A stretch of 64,000 bases of DNA from Flavobacteriales bacterium UBA6057. GTDB lineage: Bacteria; Bacteroidota; Bacteroidia; Flavobacteriales_G; Salibacteraceae. Location of the stretch: positions 189,178-253,177 of the forward strand of contig DIYJ01000017.1 in assembly GCA_002428995.1 (NCBI GenBank). The letters are read 5' to 3'. Position 1 is the first letter of the stretch, and every line of letters starts with the position of its first letter. The notes beneath the pieces are model-generated. The model saw only the letters and a list, made by a program, of their open reading frames with translations, did not search any database and had not been told where the DNA came from. Made by a program: the position numbers and the translations under genes. Of this stretch, positions 8,873 through 16,982 are shown piece by piece.

Positions 8873-9744
8873 CGTCTCGATTCTCTTTGTTTGAACAGGT
8901 TCATCAATGGAGTGACGTACGGTCGATCGGTGTAAAGCGTGGTGAAATCAACCCCGGTTCTTCGCAGTGTTTCGGTGGTTTTATGCTCGTGTTGCTTGAC
9001 ACGTGCGGCATATACGCGCTGGTTTTTCTTAGAGGAGGTATCCAGCCAGAAACGCTTTCCCGTTTCGGGGTCGACCATGGGGGCTAATCCAAGGTTGGGA
9101 AGCCTTTCTTCCGCAGGGTCGCGGGTCACCAAAGCCACCATGTCGTGCTTTCGTTTAGCTACGGAAAGGGGAAGCTCATATCCTTCATCGTAGAAATCAG
9201 AAAGAAGGAAGGCAATGCTGCGCTTTTTGGTCACATTGTTGAAAAAGCGCAGTGCCTCAGAAATGTTGGTTCCCGTGTGCTGAGGCTCGAAATCGATCAA
9301 TTCCCGAATGATGCGCAAAATGTGTGACTTACCCTTCTTGGGAGGGATGAACTTTTCTACCGTTTCTGAAAATAGGATCACTCCGATTTTATCGTTGTTC
9401 TGAGCGGCTGAGAACGCCATTACCGCGGCTACCTCCGTGGTGAGTTGACGCTTCAACATGCTGCGCGTTCCGAAATTCTCAGAACCACTCACATCAATGA
9501 GCAGCATGACGGTCATTTCCCGCTCTTCTTCAAAAACCTTCACGTAGGGATGATTGAAGCGAGCCGTCACATTCCAGTCAATACTTCGGATCGGATCACC
9601 GGGAAGATATTCCCGAACCTCGCTGAAAGCCATACCACGACCCTTAAAAGCCGAGTGGTATTCACCAGAAAAGATCTGGCTACTGAGGCCTTTGGTCTTG
9701 ATTTCTATTTTCCTGACTTTCTTGAGTAATTCCGAGGTTTCCAT
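8869..9744 (-). CDS. DUF58 domain-containing protein
   Basis: This is a 291-residue soluble protein of the DUF58 family that accompanies MoxR AAA ATPases. The family hallmark is EYLPGDPIRSIDWNVTARFNHPYVK at about 47-71. A degenerate VWA-like region with DVSGS follows (LLIDVSGSENFGTRS). It lies 44 bases downstream of moxR and overlaps the following gene by 4 bases (ATGA type). The likely role is adaptor or co-chaperone substrate of MoxR in assembly of the VWA proteins. Confidence 0.92.
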   Translation of the reverse strand: METSELLKKVRKIEIKTKGLSSQIFSGEYHSAFKGRGMAFSEVREYLPGDPIRSIDWNVTARFNHPYVKVFEEEREMTVMLLIDVSGSENFGTRSMLKRQLTTEVAAVMAFSAAQNNDKIGVILFSETVEKFIPPKKGKSHILRIIRELIDFEPQHTGTNISEALRFFNNVTKKRSIAFLLSDFYDEGYELPLSVAKRKHDMVALVTRDPAEERLPNLGLAPMVDPETGKRFWLDTSSKKNQRVYAARVKQHEHKTTETLRRTGVDFTTLYTDRPYVTPLMNLFKQRESRR

Positions 9745-9788
9745 GTGAGAAAGAATGCGTTTTGTTCAACCGGGTTTAAACGCAGACT

Positions 9789-10793
9789 CTAGGGTACTTC
9801 GACCTTATTCAGGATTTCGTCTACAATGTGTTCAGAGGTGATGTTTTCGGCTTCAGCCTCATAGGTCAAGCCTATTCTGTGACGAAGCACATCGTGGCTG
9901 ATCGCTCTCACATCTTCGGGGATGACGTAACCTCTGCGCTTGATGAAGGCATAGGCTTTAGCAGCCAGAGCCAGGTTGATGCTGGCGCGTGGTGAACCAC
10001 CAAAGGAGATGAGGTCTTCGTAGTTTTTCAAGCCATAAGCGGAAGGCTCACGGGAAGCAAATACGATGTCTACGATGTACTGCTCGATCTTCTCATCCAT
10101 GTACACCTTGCGGACAATATCCCGGGCTTTCATAATGTCAGCAGGCTTTAGGATTTTGCTTACGGCAGGGAAGCTGCTGGCGCTCGTGTTTTGACGAATG
10201 ATGCGCATTTCCTCTTCCCGCTTGGGATAATCCAAAACGACCTTGAGCATGAAGCGGTCTACCTGAGCTTCCGGTAGGGGATAGGTTCCTTCTTGTTCCA
10301 CGGGATTTTGAGTCGCCAGCACAAGGAATGGTTTGGGGAGATCGAAGGTTTGATCGCCAATGGTGACTTGCTTCTCCTGCATGGCTTCGAGCAGCGCACT
10401 TTGCACCTTGGCCGGAGCACGGTTGATCTCATCTGCCAGCACAAAATTGGCAAACACAGGCCCTTTGCGAACGCTGAAGCTATCTGTTTTGATTTGGTAA
10501 ATCTGAGTGCCCACCACATCCGCGGGAAGCAGGTCAGGTGTGAACTGAATGCGGCTGAAGTCTGCTTCAATCGTGGAAGCCAATGACTTGATGGCGAGTG
10601 TTTTTGCCAGACCGGGAACACCTTCCAACAGCAAATGGCCGTTGGCCAGGAGCGCGATCATCATCCGGTCGATCATGTAGTGCTGACCGATGATCACTTT
10701 TTCCATTTCGCGATTGATCAATTCAATGAACGCACTCTCGCGCTCAATCAACTCATTCATTTGACGGATGTCAGTCGCTGTATCCATAAGCAA
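9789..10793 (-). CDS. MoxR family AAA+ ATPase
   Basis: This 334-residue AAA+ ATPase heads the Bat operon. Walker A is GVPGLAKT at residues 58-65. Walker B is the LADEINRAP segment. The sensor loop LVLATQNPVEQEGTYPLPEAQVDRF is the MoxR-specific signature, and the lid domain contains GGSPRASINLALAAKAYA. MoxR proteins act as chaperones that insert cofactors or mature VWA-domain partners. ATG codons at residues 1 and 3 could both serve as starts. All seven following genes run in the same direction with little or no gap. Confidence 0.95.
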   Translation of the reverse strand: MLMDTATDIRQMNELIERESAFIELINREMEKVIIGQHYMIDRMMIALLANGHLLLEGVPGLAKTLAIKSLASTIEADFSRIQFTPDLLPADVVGTQIYQIKTDSFSVRKGPVFANFVLADEINRAPAKVQSALLEAMQEKQVTIGDQTFDLPKPFLVLATQNPVEQEGTYPLPEAQVDRFMLKVVLDYPKREEEMRIIRQNTSASSFPAVSKILKPADIMKARDIVRKVYMDEKIEQYIVDIVFASREPSAYGLKNYEDLISFGGSPRASINLALAAKAYAFIKRRGYVIPEDVRAISHDVLRHRIGLTYEAEAENITSEHIVDEILNKVEVP

Positions 10794-10966
10794 GTCTTAT
10801 CAACAATTTGAGGTACTTCAGTAACGCGCAAAAATCTTAAAAGAAGACCCCTTGGGAAGCCTTCCGCTGTTAAACAATGTTAATAACTATTTCTTCTGAA
10901 AGCCTTGTAAACACTGGCTTTCAGAGCATCTTTGTCTGCTCGAAATTTCAAATCTTAACAGTTCAG

Positions 10967-11383
10967 ATGAGTGATCAAACTGCTTCCAAAATGACCCTTG
11001 AACAGGTCATCAATCACGTACGCGATTTTCACAATGCCTTTGGGATCAAAAATGAGGAAAGCCCAAAGGGTGAAATTGACGACAAGACCATGCTTCTCCG
11101 TTACAAACTGATGCGCGAAGAAAACGAAGAATATCTGGAAGCGGCACAAAACGGTGATCTGGTGGAAGTGGCAGATGCTTTAGGGGATATGCTCTACATT
11201 CTGTGCGGCACGATTTTGAGTCATGGGGTGCAGCACAAGATCGCAGAAGTGTTCGAGGAAATTCAGCGCAGCAACATGAGTAAGCTGGACAAGGATGGAA
11301 AGCCGATTTACAGGGAAGACGGCAAGGTGATGAAGAGTGAACTTTACTTCAAACCCGACATCCAAAAGATTCTGGAGAACTAA
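10967..11383 (+). CDS. MazG-like nucleoside triphosphate pyrophosphohydrolase
   Basis: This is a 138-residue all-alpha NTP pyrophosphatase of the MazG/PRA-PH type. The metal-binding signature is RYKLMREENEEYLEAAQNGDLVEVADALGDMLYILCG, with ExxE and ExxD helices. A short beta hairpin and C-terminal arm (DGKPIYREDGKVMKSELYFKPD) are typical of the small phosphoribosyl-ATP pyrophosphohydrolase-like group. An upstream extension to 10877 uses a TTG and encodes unlikely residues, so I chose the ATG at 10967 (MSDQTASK). It probably clears non-canonical or excess nucleotides. Confidence 0.88.
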   Translation: MSDQTASKMTLEQVINHVRDFHNAFGIKNEESPKGEIDDKTMLLRYKLMREENEEYLEAAQNGDLVEVADALGDMLYILCGTILSHGVQHKIAEVFEEIQRSNMSKLDKDGKPIYREDGKVMKSELYFKPDIQKILEN

Positions 11384-11397
11384 AAGGAATCGCAGAA

Positions 11398-11892
11398 TTA
11401 TCGTGGGAAACCGCTGCCTCTCAATCCCAGCATGTTGAGTGCGGTGACGGCAGCTTCTGTGCCTTTGTTTCCATGTACTCCACCGCTGCGTGCCCGACTC
11501 TGTTCAATATTGTTGTCCGTAAGCACTCCAAATATTACCGGTTTGCTGAATTTGAGAGCCACATCTTTTACACCCTGTGAAACGGCTTCACACACGTAAT
11601 CGAAGTGGCTGGTCTCCCCGCGAATGACGGAACCCAAACAAATCACTGCATCCGCCTGACCTAATTCGATGGCCCATTGTGCTCCCAAAGGCAGTTCGAA
11701 ACTTCCCGGAACCTCCAGGTATTCAATCTGCTTTTCTTCCACACCGGCTTCCAGTAGCAGTTTCTTCGCACCCTTGTAAAGGTTGTCCGTGATCTCTGCA
11801 TTCCATTGCGCTTTTACAATGGCAATCTTCCAGTAAGAGTTGATTTCGGGAAGGCTCCCGTATTCGGATAGGTTTTGATTGGCCGTAGCCAT
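11398..11892 (-). CDS. ribH: 6,7-dimethyl-8-ribityllumazine synthase
   Basis: Lumazine synthase condenses 5-amino-6-ribitylaminouracil with 3,4-dihydroxybutanone phosphate in riboflavin synthesis. The 164-residue length is normal. VPGSFELPLGAQ, CLGSVIRGETSHFDYV (containing the catalytic His) and VIFGVLTDNNIEQSRAR are the family active-site blocks. Such proteins usually assemble as pentamers or 60-mer capsids. It shares a transcription unit with the TPR protein upstream (2-base gap). Confidence 0.97.
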   Translation of the reverse strand: MATANQNLSEYGSLPEINSYWKIAIVKAQWNAEITDNLYKGAKKLLLEAGVEEKQIEYLEVPGSFELPLGAQWAIELGQADAVICLGSVIRGETSHFDYVCEAVSQGVKDVALKFSKPVIFGVLTDNNIEQSRARSGGVHGNKGTEAAVTALNMLGLRGSGFPR

Positions 11893-11894
11893 CG

Positions 11895-12578
11895 TTATCC
11901 AGCGATTTTTCCTTCTACCCGAGCGATGAACTTGTCAATACCCGAACCTTCGGAGCTGGTTGGGTACTGAGCCTTGATTTCCTTGTAAGCATTGAGCGCG
12001 TCTTCAAGGTCACCGACTTCTTCGTAAGCCCTTCCTACCTTCATCAGGTAAATAGGAGCAGTCAAATTATTGTCGTTGTGCTCAACTGCATTGTTGTAAT
12101 ATCCGATGGCTCGGTCCACCTGACCCAACTCCATGTAGGCATCTCCTGTAGCACCCAATGCCACCGCGCAGATCATGACATCATTGCAATCGAAATCTTC
12201 CAGATACTCAATCGCGCTTTCGTAATCTCCGGATCTTAGATAGCAAACACCGGCATAGTAGTGAGCCAGATTCGCGCTTTGAGTCATGCCGTATTCATCG
12301 ATGATATCGAGGAAGCCATAGGCTCCGGCATTTCCATTGAGAGCAAGCTGCAAACTATCCTCACCAAAAGCCTTCTCAGCAGGCCACATCATTTCACGCG
12401 CTTCTTCTTCCTGAGGCATCAGGTAGAAATTGTTGTATGCGAAGTATGACAGTATCAATAACAGTACAACACCGGCAATGATGCTCAGACTCTTCTGGTT
12501 CTCGATGATCCACTGTTCCGATTTCGAGTAGGCCTGTTCTACGTCAACGATTACCTCTTCTTGATTGTCTTTTGCCAT
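11895..12578 (-). CDS. TPR membrane protein (YfgM-like)
   Basis: This 227-residue protein starts at the ATG at 12578 (MAKDNQEE). The upstream extension encodes an implausible basic stretch and would cross the promoter box. A single TM helix (SLSIIAGVVLLLILSYFAY) lies at about residues 26-44, followed by TPR units (NLAHYYAGVCYLRSGDYESAIEYL, AIGYYNNAVEHNDNN, GRAYEEVGDLEDALNAY). The topology resembles YfgM, an ancillary Sec translocon protein. It is divergent from ffh. Confidence 0.85.
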   Translation of the reverse strand: MAKDNQEEVIVDVEQAYSKSEQWIIENQKSLSIIAGVVLLLILSYFAYNNFYLMPQEEEAREMMWPAEKAFGEDSLQLALNGNAGAYGFLDIIDEYGMTQSANLAHYYAGVCYLRSGDYESAIEYLEDFDCNDVMICAVALGATGDAYMELGQVDRAIGYYNNAVEHNDNNLTAPIYLMKVGRAYEEVGDLEDALNAYKEIKAQYPTSSEGSGIDKFIARVEGKIAG

Positions 12579-12600
12579 TGGGTCGTGAAAATTGAAGCTG

Positions 12601-12608
12601 CAAATATA
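12601..12608 (-). promoter_or_regulatory. -7 promoter box for the TPR-ribH unit
   Basis: The minus strand reads TATATTTG, a full match to TAnnTTTG, 22 bases before the ATG at 12578. This supports that start over the longer ORF. No clear -33 TTG box was found. Confidence 0.5.
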
Positions 12609-12738
12609 TCTTCTTTGGAAGACTATACGCACGCACAGCCATTAGTTGTTTGTGCATTGCTCAGAGACAACTGCAATTGCCCCACGGATTCGCTCCGGGT
12701 CTATGCATTCTAAGGCTTCTGAAACACCATCGTATCGC

Positions 12739-12746
12739 TACATTTG
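12739..12746 (+). promoter_or_regulatory. -7 promoter box for ffh
   Basis: TACATTTG on the plus strand matches TAnnTTTG and ends 29 bases before the ATG at 12776. This gives a short 5' leader and supports the internal start of ffh. Confidence 0.5.
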
Positions 12747-12775
12747 CATCCCTTTCGAAAAATCGAAATCAAGAC

Positions 12776-14122
12776 ATGTTTGAAAGCTTAAGTGAAAAGT
12801 TAGAGCGCTCGTTTAAGGTGTTGAAGGGCCAGGGGCAGATCTCAGAGATCAACGTTGCAGAGACGATGAAGGAGATCAGACGCTCGCTGCTCGATGCTGA
12901 CGTTAACTACAAGATTGCCAAGGAGTTTACCGATTCTGTGAAACAGAAAGCACTGGGTAGAAATGTGCTCACGGCCGTATCTCCGGGTCAGCTGCTGGTG
13001 AAGATCACGCATGAAGAGTTGACCAACCTGATGGGGGGCGATAAGGTAGATATAGATTTGAGCGGCAAGCCTTCTGTGGTGTTGATGGCGGGTCTTCAGG
13101 GTTCGGGAAAGACCACTCATTCCGGGAAATTGGCCCGATTCCTTAAAACCAAGCGCTCGCGTCAGATCCTGTTGGTGGCGTGTGATGTGTATCGTCCTGC
13201 TGCGATCGACCAGCTCGAAGTTGTAGGAAAGCAGGTAGGTGTAGAGGTTTACACTGAACGCGAAAATCAAAATCCGGTTGAGATCTCCAAAAACGCGATC
13301 AACTATGCGCGCAATAAAGGACTGAATACAGTGATCATCGATACCGCTGGTCGATTGGCCATCGATGAGGAGATGATGCAGGAGATCGAAGCGATCAAGA
13401 AAGCGGTAAATCCAAGCGAGACGCTGTTTGTGGTGGATGCAATGACCGGTCAGGATGCGGTAAACACCGCCAAGGCCTTCAACGAGCGCATCAACTTCAA
13501 TGGTGTGATCCTCACGAAGATGGACGGTGATACCCGCGGTGGTGCTGCGCTTTCCATTCGATCTGTGGTTCAGAAGCCGATCAAGTTTGTTGGTCTCGGT
13601 GAGAAGATGGATGCGCTGGATGTGTTCCATCCCAGCAGAATGTCAGACCGGATCCTTGGTATGGGTGACATTGTATCGCTGGTAGAACGTGCTCAGGAAC
13701 AATTTGACGAAGAAGAGGCCAAGCGACTCCAGAAGAAGCTTGCCAAGAACAAGTTTGACTTCAACGATTTTCTCGGACAGATCCAGCAGATCAAGAAGAT
13801 GGGGAATGTGAAAGACCTCATGGGTATGATCCCGGGTATGGGCAAGGCGCTCAAAGACACCGAGATCGATGATGATGCCTTCAAGGGAATTGAAGCGATC
13901 ATCCGTTCGATGACCAATCAGGAGCGCGAAAATCCCGGATTGATCAATGGAAGTCGCAGGCAGCGTATCGCCACAGGTAGCGGAACCTCCGTGAATGAGG
14001 TGAACAAGTTGCTCAAGCAATTCGAAGACATGCGCAAGATGATGCGCATGATGAATGACAAGTCGAAGATGAATCAGATGATGCGAGCCATGAAGGGAGC
14101 TCCCGGAGGCCCAAGAAGATAA
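12776..14122 (+). CDS. ffh: signal recognition particle GTPase Ffh
   Basis: Ffh binds 4.5S RNA and signal sequences and delivers ribosomes to FtsY. From the ATG at 12776 the protein has 448 residues, the normal size. The N domain is 1-90. The G domain includes G1 GLQGSGKTT (106-114), VDVYRP-type and DTAGR motifs, and TKMDGD. The Met-rich M domain ends the protein (KMMRMMNDKSKMNQMMRAMKGAP). Translation upstream of residue 1 shows no conservation-like character. The TAA stop is followed directly by the folD start region. Confidence 0.97.
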   Translation: MFESLSEKLERSFKVLKGQGQISEINVAETMKEIRRSLLDADVNYKIAKEFTDSVKQKALGRNVLTAVSPGQLLVKITHEELTNLMGGDKVDIDLSGKPSVVLMAGLQGSGKTTHSGKLARFLKTKRSRQILLVACDVYRPAAIDQLEVVGKQVGVEVYTERENQNPVEISKNAINYARNKGLNTVIIDTAGRLAIDEEMMQEIEAIKKAVNPSETLFVVDAMTGQDAVNTAKAFNERINFNGVILTKMDGDTRGGAALSIRSVVQKPIKFVGLGEKMDALDVFHPSRMSDRILGMGDIVSLVERAQEQFDEEEAKRLQKKLAKNKFDFNDFLGQIQQIKKMGNVKDLMGMIPGMGKALKDTEIDDDAFKGIEAIIRSMTNQERENPGLINGSRRQRIATGSGTSVNEVNKLLKQFEDMRKMMRMMNDKSKMNQMMRAMKGAPGGPRR

Positions 14123-15010
14123 ATGCGCATGAAACTCCTGGACGGAAAGGCAATTTCAAAGGAACTGCGGGAAGAACTCGCGGCTGAAGTCAAAGAGATG
14201 GTGGGCAAGGGTGAACGCCCTCCACATCTTGCGATCGTATTGGTCGGAAACAATCCAGCCAGCGAAACCTATGTAAATGCTAAGGTGAAGGCATGCAAGA
14301 ACATCGGTTACGAGACTTCGCTCATGCACTTCCCGGCTGACATTTCTCAGGAGCTTTTATTAAGTGCCATCGATGAGTTGAATGAGAATGAGGACATAGA
14401 TGGCTTCATCGTTCAGCTGCCCCTGCCTGCGCACATCGAAGACCGGACAGTCATTGAACGTGTATTGCCCGGGAAGGATGTGGATGGCTTTCACCCGATC
14501 AATGTGGGTAGAATGTCGCTTGGTCTGGACTCATTTGTTTCGGCCACGCCCGGAGGTATCGTGGAAATGATCAAACGCTACGGAATTGAGACCGAAGGAA
14601 AGCACTGTGTGGTGCTCGGCCGTAGCAACATTGTGGGTGGTCCCATGAGTATCCTGATGCGCAGAAACACGTATCCGGGCAACTGCACCGTCACCATTGC
14701 TCACTCGCGCACACAAAACCTTGCCGAAGTATGCCGATCCGCGGACATTCTGGTGGCAGCCATTGGAAAGCCGGAGTTTGTGACAGCGGATATGGTGAAA
14801 GAAGGAGCCGTAGTAATTGATGTAGGGATCAACAGGATTGACGATGCAAGTCGCGAGCGCGGTTATCGCCTGGTTGGTGACGTAGCCTTTGATCCCGTTG
14901 CAGAGAAAAGCTCTTACATCACGCCCGTACCCGGAGGAGTAGGTCCCATGACTATTGCCTACCTGCTCAACAATACCATGATCGCTGCGCGGAAGAGAAT
15001 AGGGCAGTAG
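14123..15010 (+). CDS. folD: bifunctional methylenetetrahydrofolate dehydrogenase/cyclohydrolase
   Basis: FolD interconverts 5,10-methylene-THF and 10-formyl-THF with NADP. The 295-residue length is normal. The catalytic Tyr50 and Lys54 lie in ASETYVNAKVKACKNIG. DGFIVQLPLP, LPGKDVDGFHP and the C-terminal PGGVGPMT are family signatures. GRSNIVGGPM marks the NADP site. The ATG at 14123 (MRMKLL) immediately follows the ffh stop; the ATG at 14129 is equally possible. The gene probably shares the ffh transcript. Confidence 0.97.
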   Translation: MRMKLLDGKAISKELREELAAEVKEMVGKGERPPHLAIVLVGNNPASETYVNAKVKACKNIGYETSLMHFPADISQELLLSAIDELNENEDIDGFIVQLPLPAHIEDRTVIERVLPGKDVDGFHPINVGRMSLGLDSFVSATPGGIVEMIKRYGIETEGKHCVVLGRSNIVGGPMSILMRRNTYPGNCTVTIAHSRTQNLAEVCRSADILVAAIGKPEFVTADMVKEGAVVIDVGINRIDDASRERGYRLVGDVAFDPVAEKSSYITPVPGGVGPMTIAYLLNNTMIAARKRIGQ

Positions 15011-15084
15011 GTCGGTTTCTTGAGAGGCCTTCCTTGACATTCAAGCCTATTTTACCTTTTCAAGATTCATATACGGCTATCAGT

Positions 15085-15150
15085 CGCAAGCTATCAGCTG
15101 CCAGCAACCTTGCTTATTCGGATGGCTGACAGCTAGTAGCTAATAGCTGA
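15085..15150. repeat. imperfect inverted repeat in the folD-murB gap
   Basis: GCTATCAGCTGCCAGC and GCTGACAGCTAGTAGC form two arms of an imperfect inverted repeat separated by about 20 bases, rich in AGCTA/AGCTG words. Similar AGCT-rich intergenic palindromes are often dispersed in Bacteroidota genomes. The element is the only evident structure in the 248-base gap between folD and murB. It could fold in RNA and act as a transcription end. Confidence 0.4.
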
Positions 15151-15258
15151 AGGGGAACAACTAATGATAACAAACCGCTGTTGCTAAACTCCCGAGCTTG
15201 AGCTCTTTTCAAAGGATCACCTCCATTCCTTTACAGCTCCGATTTAAAATCCGCAGCC

Positions 15259-16269
15259 GTGAACATCAGTCACAACGTCAACCTTCAGACCTACAACACT
15301 TTTGGATTGTCATCTGTAGCAGAACGACTCGTTCGTTTGGAGAGTCGTGAGCACATTCGGGAGTATTTTGAAGCGGACGAACCGCAACCTTCATTGGTGC
15401 TGGGGGGCGGAAGCAATCTTTTGCTCACCAAGGATATTTCCGGAACGGTGCTCAAAATGGAGTTGGCCGGGATTAAAGTCGTGAACGAGGATCAGGATCA
15501 TGTTTATGTAAAGGTCGGAGCAGGGGAGGTGTGGCACTCCTTTGTGATGCACGCCATTCAACAAGGCTGGGCCGGAATTGAAAACCTCAGCCTCATTCCC
15601 GGAAGCGTTGGAGCTGCGCCCATGCAAAATATTGGAGCTTACGGTGTGGAGATCAAGCAAGTGTTCCACGAATTGGAAGCTTATTTGACTCACGATCGAT
15701 CCTTTCAAACATTTGGCCTAGACGATTGCAGTTTCGGCTACCGCGAAAGTGTCTTTAAGCATGCCTTGAAAAACAAGGCAATCATTACCTCAGTCACCTT
15801 CAGGTTGAATAAACGGCCTGCGTTCAACACCAGCTACGGTGCCATCGAAGCTGAATTGGAAAAAATGGGAGTGCGCGAGCTTTCCATCAAAGCCATCAGC
15901 GATGCGGTGATTCACATCCGACAGAGTAAACTCCCCGACCCAAAAGAGATCGGCAATTCAGGGAGTTTCTTCAAAAACCCGGTGATTGACAAGGAACACT
16001 TTCAGAAGCTGAAAGCAGAATTTCCAGAAGTGGTGGGCTATCCTGCGGGAAAGGAACACATGAAGGTGGCGGCCGGTTGGCTGATCGAGAATGCCGGTTT
16101 CAAAGGCCAGCGCTTCGGAAACTACGGAGTCCATGAACGCCAGGCACTCGTGCTGGTGAACTATGGCGGAGCCAAAGGAGAAGACGTATTCCAGCTTTCC
16201 GAAACGATCATCAAGAAAATTGATCAGCGCTTTAGCATTAAGCTACATCGCGAAGTCAATGTCATCTGA
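15259..16269 (+). CDS. murB: UDP-N-acetylmuramate dehydrogenase
   Basis: MurB reduces UDP-GlcNAc-enolpyruvate to UDP-MurNAc with NADPH and FAD in peptidoglycan synthesis. The 336-residue protein is of type I. The FAD block is LGGGSNLLLT with NLSLIPGSVGAAPMQNIGAYGVE. The proton-donor serine lies in GNSGSFFKNP near residue 235, and the closing glutamate is in LHREVNVI (Glu332). Translation starts at GTG. Confidence 0.97.
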   Translation: MNISHNVNLQTYNTFGLSSVAERLVRLESREHIREYFEADEPQPSLVLGGGSNLLLTKDISGTVLKMELAGIKVVNEDQDHVYVKVGAGEVWHSFVMHAIQQGWAGIENLSLIPGSVGAAPMQNIGAYGVEIKQVFHELEAYLTHDRSFQTFGLDDCSFGYRESVFKHALKNKAIITSVTFRLNKRPAFNTSYGAIEAELEKMGVRELSIKAISDAVIHIRQSKLPDPKEIGNSGSFFKNPVIDKEHFQKLKAEFPEVVGYPAGKEHMKVAAGWLIENAGFKGQRFGNYGVHERQALVLVNYGGAKGEDVFQLSETIIKKIDQRFSIKLHREVNVI

Positions 16270-16851
16270 TCTGGTGGTATTCCTTGTAGGCTTTCCGGGA
16301 TCAAGGGCAGGACAGTAAATCCGAGGGTAATTACTATGATCTCGGTGCTGAGGAAGAGCTAGTCCATAAAGGTGTTCTCATCGGAAGGTGAAAGATTTAA
16401 CCAGCGATTATGCATCAGACTTCTTGGCAATGTTTCTTGAGTAGAAGGATCCGTTCGGTGGAAACAACAAAACTGCTTCATCCATCCTGAGATCAAGGGA
16501 TCTCATAAGAAGCTGGGCTGAGGCTTTTGGTTTGTCGGAATCCATCCACTTGCTGTAGATCTGCTTTCCATCTGCGATCATGGCGCAGTTTGAGTCCGGC
16601 ATTCTGTGCAGATCGCATTGTTGGTACTCTTCTACGTTATCGAATAGAAGTACTCGTCAAAAAAAGCCTCTTAGTTTAAGAAAAGGTTATCAGTTGAAGG
16701 TATTCAATTAGAGGTCGCTGACAGACGTAGTAGTTCGGAGTGCCATGGGGATAGTGTGGAGTGTGATTGTTTGGGATAACTACCGTTATCTTGGTGATTT
16801 TGTTGATCTCAGCTTTTCAATAATTAGGGCTTTTTATCTCGTTTCAGCGAT
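16270..16851. other. gene-poor interval between murB and the Rhs operon
   Basis: About 580 bases hold only one weak minus-strand ORF (16408-16602) and, at the right end, the AT-rich promoter region of the Rhs operon. No RNA gene or strong terminator was recognised. The left half has coding-like base use in places and may be decayed gene sequence. Confidence 0.4.
16408..16602 (-). CDS. small hypothetical ORF, possibly a remnant
   Basis: This 64-residue ORF starts at ATG (MPDSNCAMIADG). The same frame stays open about 18 codons further upstream with plausible protein-like residues but no start codon, so it may be the C-terminal remnant of a longer gene. No motif, signal or membrane segment is recognised, and the family is unknown. 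It is isolated between two plus-strand genes. Confidence 0.3.
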   Translation of the reverse strand: MPDSNCAMIADGKQIYSKWMDSDKPKASAQLLMRSLDLRMDEAVLLFPPNGSFYSRNIAKKSDA

Positions 16852-16859
16852 TAGATTTG
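16852..16859 (+). promoter_or_regulatory. -7 promoter box for the giant Rhs operon
   Basis: TAGATTTG matches the Bacteroidota TAnnTTTG box exactly and sits in an AT-rich stretch. A T-rich run (GGCTTTTTATC) lies about where a -33 element would be. It is the only such box found before the first gene of the 26-kb unit. No other promoter or terminator is evident between the following genes, so it could drive the whole operon. Confidence 0.55.
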
Positions 16860-16982
16860 CGGCCCCTATTTGTTGTTAACTAGCTGTTGTTGATTAATCC
16901 CTCCTCTTTTCTGAGTGGCGTGTATCAGTTGCTCTGTGGGCATTTTGGCTATTGTCGAAGCTTTTGTTTTGCGCAGTATCTA

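Noticed and set aside
12842..13630. 262-residue minus-strand ORF
   Set aside because: Complement of the ffh G domain, which is certain from its GTPase motifs.
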